Part shown: piece after piece, positions 27,661-38,400 of the stretch
Numbering within the stretch: position 1 is the first letter of the stretch
How the letters are laid out: each line of letters opens with the position of its first letter
The notes under the pieces: model-generated
Seen by the model: the letters and a program-made list of their open reading frames with translations, nothing else
Databases searched by the model: none
What the model was told of the DNA's origin: nothing
Translations under genes and position numbers: made by a program
Origin: Pseudomonas sp. DTU_2021_1001937_2_SI_NGA_ILE_001
GTDB taxonomy: Bacteria; Pseudomonadota; Gammaproteobacteria; Pseudomonadales; Pseudomonadaceae
Assembly: GCF_032463525.1 (NCBI RefSeq)
Contig: NZ_CP135971.1
Coordinates: 2,232,001 to 2,296,000 of the forward strand
DNA: 64,000 bases
Reading direction: 5' to 3'

Positions 27661-28671
27661 TCATTGAGCGAATACCTCGATCAGACGCGGTGCGATGGCA
27701 TGCAGCGGTCGGATCTCGACAGCTGCGTCGATGGCGGCGGCGGCCTTGGGCATGCCGTACACCGCGCTGCTCTCCTGGTCCTGGGCGATGGTCAGGAATC
27801 CTTGCTGGCGCATGGCCTTGAGCCCTTGCGCCCCATCGCGCCCCATCCCGGTCAGTAAGACTCCCACTGCTTCACCACTCCAATAGCGGACCACACTTTC
27901 GAAAAACACATCGATCGAGGGCCTGTAGATTTCGTTAACCGGCTCGGCCGTATAGGCCAGCGCCCCGTCTTTCAGCAGACGCAAGTGATGATTGGTACCG
28001 GCCAGCAGCACCTGGTTCGGCTGCGGCGGCTCGCCTTCGCGGGCCAGGCGCACCGGCAGGGCCGAAGCACTGCTCAGCCATTCGGCCATGCCGGCAGCGA
28101 ACACCTGGTCGACATGCTGGACCAGCACCACGGCAGCCGGAAAGTTCGCCGGCAGGGCCTTGAGCAACTGCTCCAGCGCCGCCGGGCCACCGGCCGACGA
28201 GCCGATCGCGACCAGCCCGCCACGCTTGGCCGGGCCACGCTGCGCGGCATTGGCTGGCCGCTCGCGTACACCGCGCTGGCCCACCAGCCAGCCGATGTTG
28301 AAGATCTTGCGCAACAGCGGCGCGGCCGCTTCCTTGGGATCGCCCACACCGATCGCCGGGGTGTCGACCACATCCAGCGCACCATGGCCCATGGCCTCGA
28401 ACACGCGGTGCACGTTCTGTTCGCGGTCCACCGTAACCACAACGATAGCGCAGGGCGTGCTGGCCATGATCCGCCGTGTGGCCTCGACGCCATCCATGAT
28501 CGGCATGACCAGGTCCATGAGGATCAGGTCCGGCAGGTCTTCGGCGCAACACTGTACGGCTTCGGCACCATTGCGCGCCACCCAGGCGATCTGGTGGTTG
28601 GGCTCGAACGCCAGGGCGCGGCGCAGGGCCTCGACCGCCATGGGCATGTCATTGACGATTGCGATTCTCAT
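27661..28671 (-). CDS. wspF: Chemotaxis-type methylesterase WspF
   Basis: A CheB-like methylesterase that removes methyl groups from the receptor WspA and so dampens WspR activation; loss in relatives gives wrinkly colonies. 336 residues. Receiver domain with Asp53 (LILMDLVMPIMDG), then catalytic domain with the active serine in AIGSSAGGP, a histidine in LVQHVD and the aspartate region in LLTGMGRDGAQG. It overlaps wspE by four bases. The frame is intact, so the Wsp system is not of the constitutively active wspF-mutant type. Confidence 0.95.
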   Translation of the reverse strand: MRIAIVNDMPMAVEALRRALAFEPNHQIAWVARNGAEAVQCCAEDLPDLILMDLVMPIMDGVEATRRIMASTPCAIVVVTVDREQNVHRVFEAMGHGALDVVDTPAIGVGDPKEAAAPLLRKIFNIGWLVGQRGVRERPANAAQRGPAKRGGLVAIGSSAGGPAALEQLLKALPANFPAAVVLVQHVDQVFAAGMAEWLSSASALPVRLAREGEPPQPNQVLLAGTNHHLRLLKDGALAYTAEPVNEIYRPSIDVFFESVVRYWSGEAVGVLLTGMGRDGAQGLKAMRQQGFLTIAQDQESSAVYGMPKAAAAIDAAVEIRPLHAIAPRLIEVFAQ

Positions 28672-31058
28672 GCCTGCGCTTCCCCTATGAGTTCCACCAC
28701 GGCATCGAGCAACGCATCATCATGGAAACTGGCCTTGGCCAAATAGTAATCAGCCCCGGCATCCAGCCCCCGACGTCGGTCTTCTTCCCGATCCTTATAG
28801 GACACCACCATAACAGGCAGTGACTGCAAACGGGTATCACGACGCAGCAGGGTCACCAGTTCGATGCCGTCCATGCGCGGCATGTCGATGTCGGTGATCA
28901 ACAGGTCGAAGTCTTCGGCACGCAGAGCGTTCCAGCCATCCATGCCGTCCACCGCCACGGCGACTTCGTAACCACGGCTGGCCAGCAGCTTGCGTTCCAG
29001 CTCGCGCACCGTCAGCGAGTCGTCGACCACCAGCACCCGCTTGCGCGTGGCAGCGACGGCCTGGCGCCCCTGCCGATCGATCCGCTCCAGGCGCCCGGTA
29101 TTGAGCAGTTTGTCCACCGAGCGCAACAGGTCTTCGACGTCGAGGATCAGCACCACCGAACCGTCGTCGAGCAGCGCTCCGGAAGACACGTCCTGAACCT
29201 TGCCGAGCCGCGGGTCCAGCGGGATGACCACCAGCGTCCGTTCGCCAATGAAGCGCTCCACGGCGACGCCATAGGAGGTATCCCGATCGCGGATCACCAC
29301 GACCTTGAGCGATGCCTGGGCCTGGCCGGCGGGTGGCCGGTTGAGCAACTGGCTGGCCGCGACCAGCCCCACGTGCCGCCCCTCGTGCCAGAAGTGCTGA
29401 CGCCCTTCCAGCTGGATGATGTCCTGAGCTTCAAGGTCGCGCATGCGCTCGATGTGCGCCAGCGGAAAGGCATAGGCTTCGCCGCCGACTTCCACCACCA
29501 GGCTGCGCACCACCGACAGCGTCAATGGCACCTCGAGGCGAAAACGGCTGCCCTCGCCGCTGCGCTGCTCCAGGGTCACCGCGCCGTGCAGTTGGCGAAC
29601 CATGTGCTGCACGGCATCCAGGCCGACACCGCGCCCGGAAATCTGCGTGACCTTGTCGCGCATGCTGAAGCCCGGCAGGAACAGGAAGCTCAGCAGTTCT
29701 TCCTCGCTCATCTGCGCGGCGGTTTCTTCCGGCGACAGCTTGCGCGCCACGATGGCACTGCGCAGCCGCTCAAGGTCGATGCCGCCGCCGTCGTCGATCA
29801 GCTCCACCACCAGCATGCCCGCCAGGTGCGAGGCGCGCAGGCGAATCAGCCCCTCACGCGGCTTGCCCCGCGCCTCACGCTGTTCCGGCAGCTCGATGCC
29901 GTGGTCCACCGCATTGCGCAGCAGGTGGGTCAGCGGCGCTTCGAGCTTCTCCAGCACCTCGCGGTCGACCTGGGTTTTCTCCCCCTCGATCTCCAGGCGC
30001 ACCGCCTTGCCCAGCTCGCGGCCCAGGTCGCGGACCATACGCGCCTGGCCACCGAGCACGTCGGCAAAGGGCCGCATGCGGCAGGCCAGCGCGCTGTCGT
30101 AGAGGCTCTGCGCCCGCTGCGCAGCCTGCCAGCCGAACTCGTCCAGCTCGCTGATCTGCTCGATGAGCAGGTTCTGCGCGTCGAACACTAGGTTGCGAGC
30201 CTCTTCCAGGGCCTGGAGCGTTTCCGGCTCGACGTCGGCCTGGGCCAGGTTGGCCTCCAGCACCTGCAAGATACGGTCACCGCCGGCCTGCAGGCGCTTG
30301 AGACGCTGCAGGCCAGACAGGATCGGCTTGATCCGCTGGCTCTCGACCAGCGATTTGCTGGCCAGGTCCAGCAGACCATTGAGACGCTCGGCAGTGACCC
30401 GCAAGACCCGCTCGCCGCCTTCGGCCGTCCGGCGCTCCCGCGATGACTTGGGCGCCGGTTCCGGCTCTTGGGCGACGCCGGTCACAGGCGCTGGCGGGGT
30501 GAAGGGGTCGTGAGCCGGGGCGGCATCGGGCGATACCGGCAGCTCGACGGGCGGGTCCAGCACCGGCGGCGAAGGTTCGAGCAGCAAGGAGCTGGACAGC
30601 GCATCGAGGCCGGGTGTCGGCGGCACGGGCAGCGCCGGCAAGGCCGTGTTGCGTGACAGACGCGAGGCCGAAGCCATGAGCTGATTCATGCGCTGCACGT
30701 AGGTCTCGACCGCCGCCGCGTCGACACTGCCATCGCCGGGCGTGGCGATGTGCATCAGCATGTCGGTGCCGGCCAGCAGCGTGTCGATATGCTCGGCCTG
30801 CAACACCAGCCGGCCATCCTGCGCACCGACCAGGCAATCCTCCATCACATGGGCAACGCCGACCGCCAGGTCGACACCGACGATACGCGCGGCGCCCTTG
30901 AGCGAATGGGCTGCGCGCATGCAGGCCTCGAGCTGTTCGGCCAGGCTGGGGTCGCGCTCCAGCGCCAGCAGTCCGGCACTCAGCACTTGGGTCTGCGCTT
31001 CGGCTTCCAGGGTAAAGAGTTCGAAGAGCGAGGCGTCACGCATTTGATCGGGTGTCAT
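28668..31058 (-). CDS. wspE: Hybrid CheA-type histidine kinase WspE
   Basis: Kinase of the Wsp complex; it autophosphorylates and passes phosphate to WspR and WspF. 796 residues: HPt domain with His51 in RAAHSLKGAARIVG; a proline-rich linker (about 145-215); dimerisation and ATPase domains with NAVDHGIELPEQR (N box) and DDGGGIDLERL and GRGVGLDAV (G boxes); a CheW-like domain; and a C-terminal receiver with VLVVDDSLTVREL and acceptor in LLITDIDMPRMDG. Overlaps both wspD and wspF by four bases. Confidence 0.95.
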   Translation of the reverse strand: MTPDQMRDASLFELFTLEAEAQTQVLSAGLLALERDPSLAEQLEACMRAAHSLKGAARIVGVDLAVGVAHVMEDCLVGAQDGRLVLQAEHIDTLLAGTDMLMHIATPGDGSVDAAAVETYVQRMNQLMASASRLSRNTALPALPVPPTPGLDALSSSLLLEPSPPVLDPPVELPVSPDAAPAHDPFTPPAPVTGVAQEPEPAPKSSRERRTAEGGERVLRVTAERLNGLLDLASKSLVESQRIKPILSGLQRLKRLQAGGDRILQVLEANLAQADVEPETLQALEEARNLVFDAQNLLIEQISELDEFGWQAAQRAQSLYDSALACRMRPFADVLGGQARMVRDLGRELGKAVRLEIEGEKTQVDREVLEKLEAPLTHLLRNAVDHGIELPEQREARGKPREGLIRLRASHLAGMLVVELIDDGGGIDLERLRSAIVARKLSPEETAAQMSEEELLSFLFLPGFSMRDKVTQISGRGVGLDAVQHMVRQLHGAVTLEQRSGEGSRFRLEVPLTLSVVRSLVVEVGGEAYAFPLAHIERMRDLEAQDIIQLEGRQHFWHEGRHVGLVAASQLLNRPPAGQAQASLKVVVIRDRDTSYGVAVERFIGERTLVVIPLDPRLGKVQDVSSGALLDDGSVVLILDVEDLLRSVDKLLNTGRLERIDRQGRQAVAATRKRVLVVDDSLTVRELERKLLASRGYEVAVAVDGMDGWNALRAEDFDLLITDIDMPRMDGIELVTLLRRDTRLQSLPVMVVSYKDREEDRRRGLDAGADYYLAKASFHDDALLDAVVELIGEAQA

Positions 31059-31741
31059 GTCATGCTCCGCGCAATCGCCGCCAGCAACTCTTGTTCATCC
31101 AGCAGACGCAGGCTGCGCGCCTTCCAGTGCAGCACACCTCGGGTAAAGCGGGCGTTGGCATGCGTGCCGGAGGTCGACGCCGAGTCGAGCAGTTGCCGGT
31201 CCAGCGCGTGGATGCCATCCACTTCATCCACCGGCACCACCACTGGGCCGCCCTCGGCGGCGACGATCAGCATGCGCGGCATGATCCGGTTGTTGGCCGG
31301 CGACGACAGCCCGACGTCGAGGCCCAGCAGCTCGACCAGGGAAATGCACGCCACCAGCGCGCCACGCACGTTGGCGACGCCAAGCAAGGCCCGCGAACGC
31401 TGATGCGGCAGCGAGTGGATGGCCTGCAGCGGAGCGACTTCCACCAGGCTGCGGGTCGCCAGGCCCAGCCACTCGTCGCCGAGCCGGAAGACCACCACCG
31501 ACTGGGTACAGGCGCGCGGTGCGTATTCGGCGCTGCGCGCACGGTCGTGATAATCCTGGGCCAGGCTGTAGCGATCCAGCAGTCGTGTGGCCGCCGCCGA
31601 ATAGACTTCGCAGTTGCGGCAGTGAATATGCTCGGCCAGCAGCGGGCAACTGCGGTCACCCTGCACACCGATGCGGTTCCAGCAGTCGTCGATCGCCTGA
31701 CCGTCGTCCAGGGTGATGCTCGCCAGGCTGATGCCGCTCAT
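31055..31741 (-). CDS. wspD: CheW-like coupling protein WspD
   Basis: A 228-residue adaptor thought to link the WspA receptor to WspE. The CheW-like domain occupies about residues 75-220: VVFRLGDEWLGLATRSLVEV, HSLPHQRSRALLGVANVRGA and the conserved glycine region expected for CheW. The N-terminal 70 residues, absent in plain CheW, contain four cysteines or histidines (GDRSCPLLAEHIHCRNCEVY) that might bind a metal. Overlaps wspC and wspE by four bases each. Confidence 0.93.
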   Translation of the reverse strand: MSGISLASITLDDGQAIDDCWNRIGVQGDRSCPLLAEHIHCRNCEVYSAAATRLLDRYSLAQDYHDRARSAEYAPRACTQSVVVFRLGDEWLGLATRSLVEVAPLQAIHSLPHQRSRALLGVANVRGALVACISLVELLGLDVGLSSPANNRIMPRMLIVAAEGGPVVVPVDEVDGIHALDRQLLDSASTSGTHANARFTRGVLHWKARSLRLLDEQELLAAIARSMT

Positions 31742-33057
31742 TGGCCGTTTCCTTGTCTATTGGCGCCACGCGCGGCCCGCTCCAGCAGACGTTGCGCCCC
31801 GGCACTGTCGCCCTGCGCCGCCAGCAGCGCGGCCAGTTGGGCCAGCGCCTCGGCATGCTGCGGCTGAAGGTACAAGGCCTTGCGGTAGTGGCTCTGCGCC
31901 TCGGCCGCACGCCCTTCCACCTCGCTCAGCAAACCCAGCCAGTAAAAAACCTGGGCCACCGGTTCATGCTCGATCAGAAAGCGCTGACAGGCCGTGCGGG
32001 CCTCGCTGCTCTTGCCGGCGTTGGCCAGCCTGGCGATGGCCGCCAGCTCGGCATCCGCCTGTGTGTCGGTGTGCCGGGGTCGCACCGGTGCCACAGCGGA
32101 TGCCGGCGGCGGCGCCCCTATGGCAGCGGTTGTCGAGAACGGACGCCGTGCAGCAGGCGCGGCGCTGCGCAGACCCGGCGCGCTGGCGGTGGGCGTCGGC
32201 AAGGGCGCAGGCGCGGGGGTCGGCATGCGCGGCGGACTGAGCGTAACCGGTTTAGGATCGTCACGTTGCGCATGACGAAAGACGAACGACTGCGGCAGGT
32301 TGAGCGAACGCATGCCGATCTGTGTCAGCAGGTTGCCCTCGGCCGGGCCGATGAACAGCAGACCATCGGCCAGTGTCAGTTGCTTGAGCACCTGAAATGC
32401 CTGGGTCTGGGTCGGTCGGTCGAAATAGATCACCAGGTTGCGGCAGAACACGAAGTCGCAAGGTGTCTGACGCGCCATGGCCGGGTCGAGCAGGTTGCCG
32501 GGACGGAAATTCACGCAGTCGCGGATCTGCGCAATCACTTCCCAGTTGTCGCCAACGGGCGTGAAATAACGCTCGCGAAAGCCCAGTTCCTTGCCGCGGA
32601 AAGAGTTGCGCCCGTAGAGGGCGCGCTTGGCCCGTTCGATGGACAGCGGGCTGATGTCGATGGCGTCGATACGAAAATGCTGCGGGCCGAGCCCGGCGTC
32701 GAACAACGCCATGGCGATGGAATAGGGCTCTTCGCCGGTGGAGCACGGCAGGCTGAGAATGCGCAACGGCCGCGCCGCCGACAATGCCCGGGCACGCTCC
32801 ACCGCCAGGCGTCCCAGGGTGGCGAAGGACTCGGGATAACGAAAGAACCAGGTCTCGGGCACGACCACCGCTTCGATCAGCGCCTGCTGCTCGTCAGGTG
32901 AACCTTGCAGCAGTTGCCAGTAGGCCTCGCTGTCAGGCGCACCGGCCGCTGCGCTGCGCTGGCGCAGGGCGCGCTCGATGATCGCCTCGCCTACCGAGGT
33001 GACATCCAGGCCGATACGCTCCTTGAGAAAGGCGAAGAAACGCGAGTCGTCACTCAT
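31738..33057 (-). CDS. wspC: CheR-type methyltransferase with TPR, WspC
   Basis: Methylates WspA using S-adenosylmethionine, which raises signalling. 439 residues. The N-terminal helical domain is followed by the CheR catalytic domain: ILSLPCSTGEEPYSIAMAL (SAM-binding glycine-rich loop), IDAIDISPLSIERAKRALYG, and DFVFCRNLVIYFD. A Pro/Ala-rich linker (about 270-330) leads to two or three TPR units near the end (FYWLGLLSEVEGRAAEAQSH, YRKALYLQPQHAEALAQLAA). Four-base overlaps with wspB and wspD. Confidence 0.95.
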   Translation of the reverse strand: MSDDSRFFAFLKERIGLDVTSVGEAIIERALRQRSAAAGAPDSEAYWQLLQGSPDEQQALIEAVVVPETWFFRYPESFATLGRLAVERARALSAARPLRILSLPCSTGEEPYSIAMALFDAGLGPQHFRIDAIDISPLSIERAKRALYGRNSFRGKELGFRERYFTPVGDNWEVIAQIRDCVNFRPGNLLDPAMARQTPCDFVFCRNLVIYFDRPTQTQAFQVLKQLTLADGLLFIGPAEGNLLTQIGMRSLNLPQSFVFRHAQRDDPKPVTLSPPRMPTPAPAPLPTPTASAPGLRSAAPAARRPFSTTAAIGAPPPASAVAPVRPRHTDTQADAELAAIARLANAGKSSEARTACQRFLIEHEPVAQVFYWLGLLSEVEGRAAEAQSHYRKALYLQPQHAEALAQLAALLAAQGDSAGAQRLLERAARGANRQGNGQ

Positions 33058-33590
33058 GGCGCATCCTCCAGGTGCTCGATGTCCGGCGCCTCGACCGGGT
33101 ACAGCAGCTCACGCACCGGCTCGCTGAGCAGTTCATCGACACGGATCCACTGCAACAGCCCCGCCTCGTCCTCACGCACCGGGCCCAGGTAGGGCGCCAG
33201 GCGATTGTCCAGGCCATAGGCCTTGAACTGCGAGGCCGGACAGCGCAGCGTGTCGGTGGCCTGCTCCAGGATCAGGCCCAGCAATTGCGCCGGATGCTGG
33301 GCGTCGTAGCGATAGTTCACCAGCACCATGCGTGTGCTGGTGCGCGCCGGGGCCGGAATACCTGAACTCAGCGCACTGATGTCGATGACCGGAACGATCT
33401 CGCCACGGTGGGCGAAAATGCCCGCCACCCAGGCCGGTGCATCGGGAATGACCTTGAGCTTCACGCGTGGCAGCACCTCGGCGATCTCCCGTGCCTGCAG
33501 GGCGTAGCGCTCTTCGCCGATGCGAAACAGCAGGAACAGCGTGTCGCGAACCGGCGCGGCCTCGCCGCGTATAGGGGGACGATCGACCAT
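33054..33590 (-). CDS. wspB: CheW-like coupling protein WspB
   Basis: A 178-residue CheW-type adaptor of the Wsp signalling array. It shows the family opening LFLLFRIGEERYALQAREIA, then VIPDAPAWVAGIFAHRGEIV and PVIDI. It starts nine bases after the wspA stop codon and overlaps wspC by four bases. Why Wsp needs two CheW proteins (WspB and WspD) is explained in P. aeruginosa by different roles in clustering. Confidence 0.94.
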   Translation of the reverse strand: MVDRPPIRGEAAPVRDTLFLLFRIGEERYALQAREIAEVLPRVKLKVIPDAPAWVAGIFAHRGEIVPVIDISALSSGIPAPARTSTRMVLVNYRYDAQHPAQLLGLILEQATDTLRCPASQFKAYGLDNRLAPYLGPVREDEAGLLQWIRVDELLSEPVRELLYPVEAPDIEHLEDAP

Positions 33591-33599
33591 GTGCCTGTC

Positions 33600-35228
33600 T
33601 CAGACCTTGAATCGCGAAACGCCGCTGCGCAGCCCCACCGCCACCTGGCTCAACTCGTCGATGGCGAAACTGGCCTGGCGCAGCGATTCCACCGTCTGGC
33701 TGCTGGCATCGGCCAGTTGCACCAGGGCCTGGTTGATCTGCTCGGCGCCAGTGGCCTGGGCCTGCATGCCTTCGTTGACCATCAGCACGCGTGGTGCCAG
33801 GGCCTGCACCTGGTGAATGATCTGCGACAGCTGCTCACCCACCTGGGTGACCTCGAACAGCCCGCGGCGCACCTCCTCGGAGAACTTGTCCATGCCCATC
33901 ACGCCGGCCGACACCGCCGACTGGATCTCACGAACCATCTGCTCGATGTCATAGGTGGCCACGGCGGTCTGGTCGGCCAGGCGCCGTACTTCGGTCGCCA
34001 CCACGGCGAAGCCGCGACCATATTCGCCGGCCTTCTCGGCTTCGATGGCGGCATTGAGCGACAACAGGTTGGTCTGGTCGGCGACCTTGACGATGGTCAC
34101 CACCACCTGGTTGATGTTGCCGGCCTTCTCGTTGAGGATCGCCAGCTTGGCGTTGACCAGGCTGGCCGCCCCGGAAATCTGGTGCATGGTCTCTTCCATG
34201 CGTGCCAGGCCCTGCTGGCCGGAGCCGGCAAGCATCGAGGCCTGGTCGGCGGCACTGGTGACCTCGTTCATGGTGCGCAGCAGGTCGCGGGACGTCGCGG
34301 CAATTTCCCGCGAGGTGGCGCCGATCTCGGTGGTGGTGGCAGCGGTCTCGGTCGCGGTAGCCTGCTGCTGCTTGGAGGTGGCGGCAATCTCGGTCACCGA
34401 AGTGGTGACCTGCACCGAGGAGCGCTGCGCCTGGGCCACCAGGGCGGTGAGTTCGGTCATCATGTCGTTGAAACCGGTCTGCACCACATTGAATTCGTCG
34501 TTACGCTCCAGGTTCAGGCGCTGGCTGAGATCGCCGGTGCGCATCACGCCGAGGATGTTCACCAGACGCTGCATCGGCGCGAGGATCGAACGCATCAGCA
34601 GCAGGCCGCAGGCGCCGGCAGCGACGATGGCGATCAACAACGAGATGAACATGGTGACCTTGGCGGCGGCCACCGCTTCGTCGATATTGTCGGTGGCGCG
34701 GTCTGCCAGCTTCTTGTTGGTCAGGATGATGTCGTTGAGCTGTTTGCGGCCGATGGTCCACACCGGGTTGACCTGTTCGTAGAACTGGGTCTTTGCCCTG
34801 CTGAAATCTCCCCGCTCGAAAGCGGAATGGGTGTCCTTGAGCAGTCGGGTATAGGCTTCGCGGCTGGCTTCGAACGCCTGAAAAGTGCTTTTGTCGGTGT
34901 CATCGAAGATCGACTGCTTGTAGCCATCGACCTCTTTCTGCAAGGAAGCTTCGAAGCCCTGGAACTGATCGCGCTCGGTCTGAGTGAGCGGCCGCCCCTG
35001 CCCTTCGCCGATCAATTCCAGAGTACGGATGTAGCTTTCGCCCCAGACACTGCGCAACAAGGTGCTGTGATAGACGCCTGGCAGCGAGTCACGGCGAACC
35101 TCTTCCTGGCTGGACTCGATCTTCATCAACCGTGAATAAGAGGCCACGACCATCAATAACATGATGGCGATGATTACGGCGAAACTCGCCAGGATCCGTT
35201 GGCGCAAGGTCCAGTTCTTCACAGTCAT
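33600..35228 (-). CDS. wspA: Methyl-accepting receptor WspA
   Basis: Membrane receptor that responds to surface contact and feeds the WspE-WspR pathway. 542 residues. TM1 at about 12-32 ([20 protein letters not shown]); a periplasmic four-helix-bundle domain to about 190; TM2 ([20 protein letters not shown]); HAMP; then a long cytoplasmic coiled coil whose hairpin tip reads [20 protein letters not shown] and continues [20 protein letters not shown], the WspA-type signature. First gene of the seven-gene operon wspABCDEFR. The promoter must lie in the 198 bases before the divergent NEL gene. Confidence 0.96.
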   Translation of the reverse strand: MTVKNWTLRQRILASFAVIIAIMLLMVVASYSRLMKIESSQEEVRRDSLPGVYHSTLLRSVWGESYIRTLELIGEGQGRPLTQTERDQFQGFEASLQKEVDGYKQSIFDDTDKSTFQAFEASREAYTRLLKDTHSAFERGDFSRAKTQFYEQVNPVWTIGRKQLNDIILTNKKLADRATDNIDEAVAAAKVTMFISLLIAIVAAGACGLLLMRSILAPMQRLVNILGVMRTGDLSQRLNLERNDEFNVVQTGFNDMMTELTALVAQAQRSSVQVTTSVTEIAATSKQQQATATETAATTTEIGATSREIAATSRDLLRTMNEVTSAADQASMLAGSGQQGLARMEETMHQISGAASLVNAKLAILNEKAGNINQVVVTIVKVADQTNLLSLNAAIEAEKAGEYGRGFAVVATEVRRLADQTAVATYDIEQMVREIQSAVSAGVMGMDKFSEEVRRGLFEVTQVGEQLSQIIHQVQALAPRVLMVNEGMQAQATGAEQINQALVQLADASSQTVESLRQASFAIDELSQVAVGLRSGVSRFKV

Positions 35229-35414
35229 CCCTCAAGAGTTCAACACCGGCACGGCAGTGTTCATGAAGTGGACCGTACGACGGCCCAGGCGGGCTGAGTA
35301 TAGCCCAGCCGATCATGATTAAGCGTGAGCGTCGGCAAGTAAAAAAACACCTGCCAAAGCCGCGCAAAGAACACTCCGGCTCGTCATTCAATCGGCTTTG
35401 CCTGCACGTTGTTT

Positions 35415-35433
35415 AATAAATAGTTAGTGCCTG
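35415..35433 (+). promoter_or_regulatory. Shared upstream motif of the first NEL effector gene
   Basis: AATAAATAGTTAGTGCCTG lies 59 bases before the ATG. The second NEL gene has AATAGATAGTTAGTGCCTG (one difference in 19) 58 bases before its ATG. The DNA between motif and start differs between the two genes, so the conservation is local. Likely a promoter core or regulator site; no hrp box or other known effector promoter was seen. Confidence 0.6.
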
Positions 35434-35492
35434 AACGGACCTGGGTGCTGAGTAAGCTGCCGCGCTCATTCAAACGCCACAGGCTCTTTCAT

Positions 35493-38400
35493 ATGGATAT
35501 GAACCCTTTTCCATCGTCCGCCGCGCACCTCCCACACCTTACGGTTATCCAACAGCGCACACCCCAGTGGCTACGCCAGGCGCCAGCCGCGACACTGGCC
35601 GGCCTGAAGCGGGCCAGCCGCCAGAGCGAACGGCTGGCCGGCCTGCAACAGGCCAGGCTCAGGGACCCGGTGACATTCGGAAAACTTCAGGCGCAGTATG
35701 CGGCCCATCGTGAACTGCAAGAACGCGTATCCGCGTTGCACGGCGTCCTAGGGACCTTGCAAGGCTTTGCGCTGCCACGCCTGACCGAGGCCCTGAAACA
35801 GCGCTTCGGCCTTGATCTGGACGTACGCCAGACCTGGCTGCTGCACGCCAGCCACGCGCGCATCGACAGCACCTTCAACGGCGCCGCCAAGGACCCCATC
35901 ATCGAAGCCAACCGGGCCTTGCGGTCAGCGCTGCGTCCGCTGCTCGATGCCGCCCTGCAGAACTTTCGTGCCGAAGAAGCCGAGCCCGGCGCACTGGATC
36001 AAGGCACGCAGTTGAAGGCCGCCGTGTTCAGCGAGTATCAGATTCTCGGCCACACGGTGAGCGGCACCCCAGTGGACCTCGCGGCGCATCAGTTCGCCGC
36101 GCTGGCCCGTGAGCTGGACCTGGGCGGGCAATACCAGAAGCACATCGAGGGCCTGTTCGATGCTGACGCCACCGCCCTGCTCCAGGCCTTCGACCGCTCG
36201 GCGTTCATTCTCGACACGCACCTGGCCCGCCTCCAGCAGCGGATCGACGCGGCGACTCATCAGTCCCTGATGCGCCTGACAAGCGTCGAGGCGACCCCAG
36301 CGACCGCGCCCCTGCCGTTCTGTCATGCCCTGCGCCTATGGGACACCGAGCTGGTGGATATTTTGGTCATTTTTGCCGAGCGAAGGCCCATGCATGAGGT
36401 CCAGCCGGTCACCGTCTACATCCCCGAAGACCCGAACGCGCCGCTGACCACCTACGCCTCGGTCGAAGCCTTCCACGACGCCCTGCGCGGGCAGTTGTTC
36501 GACGCCGGCTACCGGCGCTTTTTCAGTCGCTTCGTTCCTGCTCGCCAGCGTGCCCGGTTCATGGCTCGCATCGAGCGGCAGCTGTTTCCGGAAGTCTGGA
36601 AAGGTCATTGGCTGGGGCCTGGCTATTACACCAGCGAACGCGACCCGCACGCACAGCTGCAGGGCGGCGGGCCGCGCCTGAGCACTGCGCTGTTCGAAGC
36701 ACGGGTTCGGCGCAAGCTGGCGGTCATTCGCGATGACGCGCTTTTCCAAGGGGTACCGACCGCCGAACAGGACCGTCGCTCGCATGCAGAGCGCATGGCC
36801 TGGTGGCAGGATTTCGCGCTCAATACCCTGAACGTCGCGGGTTTCTTCATGCCGCTGCTTGGTGAAGCCATGCTGGTGGTCACCCTGGTTCAGCTGGGCC
36901 AGGAAATCTACGAAGGCATCGAAAGCTGGGAACAGGGAGAACAGGGCCAGGCCCTGGCCTACCTGGCCGATGTACTGCAGAACGTGGCGCTGATGGCTGC
37001 ATCGGGCGCAGCCATGGCCGAGGCCGGGCGCCTGCCGGCGGTCGCCGTCCCGGAAATCATCGACACCCTGGAGCGCGTCGAACTGCCCGACGGGCAGGCG
37101 AAGCTGTGGAAGCCTGACCTACGGCCATTCGCCCACGACATTGTTCTGCCCAGCGGCTTGAAGTCCGACGCCTCCGGTCTGATTCCCTACCAGGGCAAGC
37201 GCTGGCTGCTGATCGACGAACGTCCCTACGCCGTGCGCCCGGCCAGCGACGGCCAGGGCCATGTGCTGGAACATCCGCACAACCCTGACAGCTACGCGCC
37301 GCGCTTGCGCCACAACGGCGACCGCGCCTGGCTGCACGCCCTGGAAGAACCCGGGCGAATGCAAGGACTGACCCTGCTGCGGCGCCTCGGCTACCTGCCG
37401 AGCGAGTTTCCTCACCTCACGGCCGGCAATCTGCTGCGGGTCAGTGGCGTGAGCGAGGCGGCGCTGCGCCAGGCCATCACCGACAGTGCCCTCCCGCCCG
37501 CGCTGCTGGCCGACACGGCGCAGCGCTTCAGCCTGCATCGACTGCTGGACGAAGCCGGTCAGCTGGAACAGTTCCAGGCCCGCTATCAGGCCAGCCAGGT
37601 TTCGGCCGACCCGGCGCTCAACGCACTCCAGCGGCAGTTGCCCGCCCCCTTGCCCAAAGTCGTTGCCCAAGAGCTGCTGACCCATGCCAGCGGCGAAGAG
37701 TGGGCGCGCCTGCACGTGGGCGCCAAACTGCCCCTGCGCCTGGCCGAAGAAGCCCGCCTGTACAGCCAGCAGGTTCGTCTGGCTCGCGCCTACGAGGGCT
37801 TGTATCTGAAAGGGCTGGCCACCACGGATACCGCCCGGCTGGCACTGCATGGCTTGACGCAATTGCCGGACTGGCCCGCCGATATCCGCCTGGAGCTGCA
37901 TGACCGCACGGCGGCCGGGCCACTGCTGGCGAGTGTCGGTGAGCCGGGCGCAGCCTGGCAGCGCGGCGTGATCCGCAGCACGGATGGCTTCCAGCCGGCC
38001 GATCTGGCGGGGTCGCCGATCGCCGCGCCGATGCCCCTGTTCGACGCGCTGGCCAGCGTCTTGCCGGATCGCCTGCGCCAACAATGGCGACTGTCAGCCA
38101 CGGCCCCCGGGGAAAACCTGCAGGCCCTGCTCGGCTATCCGCCGCTACCGCGCCGCCAGGCTCGCGTCGTATTGAACATGCAGCCGGTCAAACCGGGTTT
38201 CCGCTCGCCAATGCGCCTGGCTGAAGGTCGCCTGGGCTACCCGCTCAGCGGTCGCGGCCAGCCATTTCCCTTCATCAGCCGCGAAAGCGTGCTGGACAAG
38301 ATCCGCCTGCTGGAATTCGACGACCTGCATGCCGACGAGTTACTGGACCGCCTGCAGGCGCTGGGCCTGAATCGCATGCAGATCGACACCCGCCTCAACG

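Noticed and set aside
35229..35492. Type III secretion (hrp box) promoter for the NEL genes
   Set aside because: Looked for GGAACC-N15/16-CCAC in both upstream regions and did not find it; GGACCTGGG at 35437 does not have the second half.
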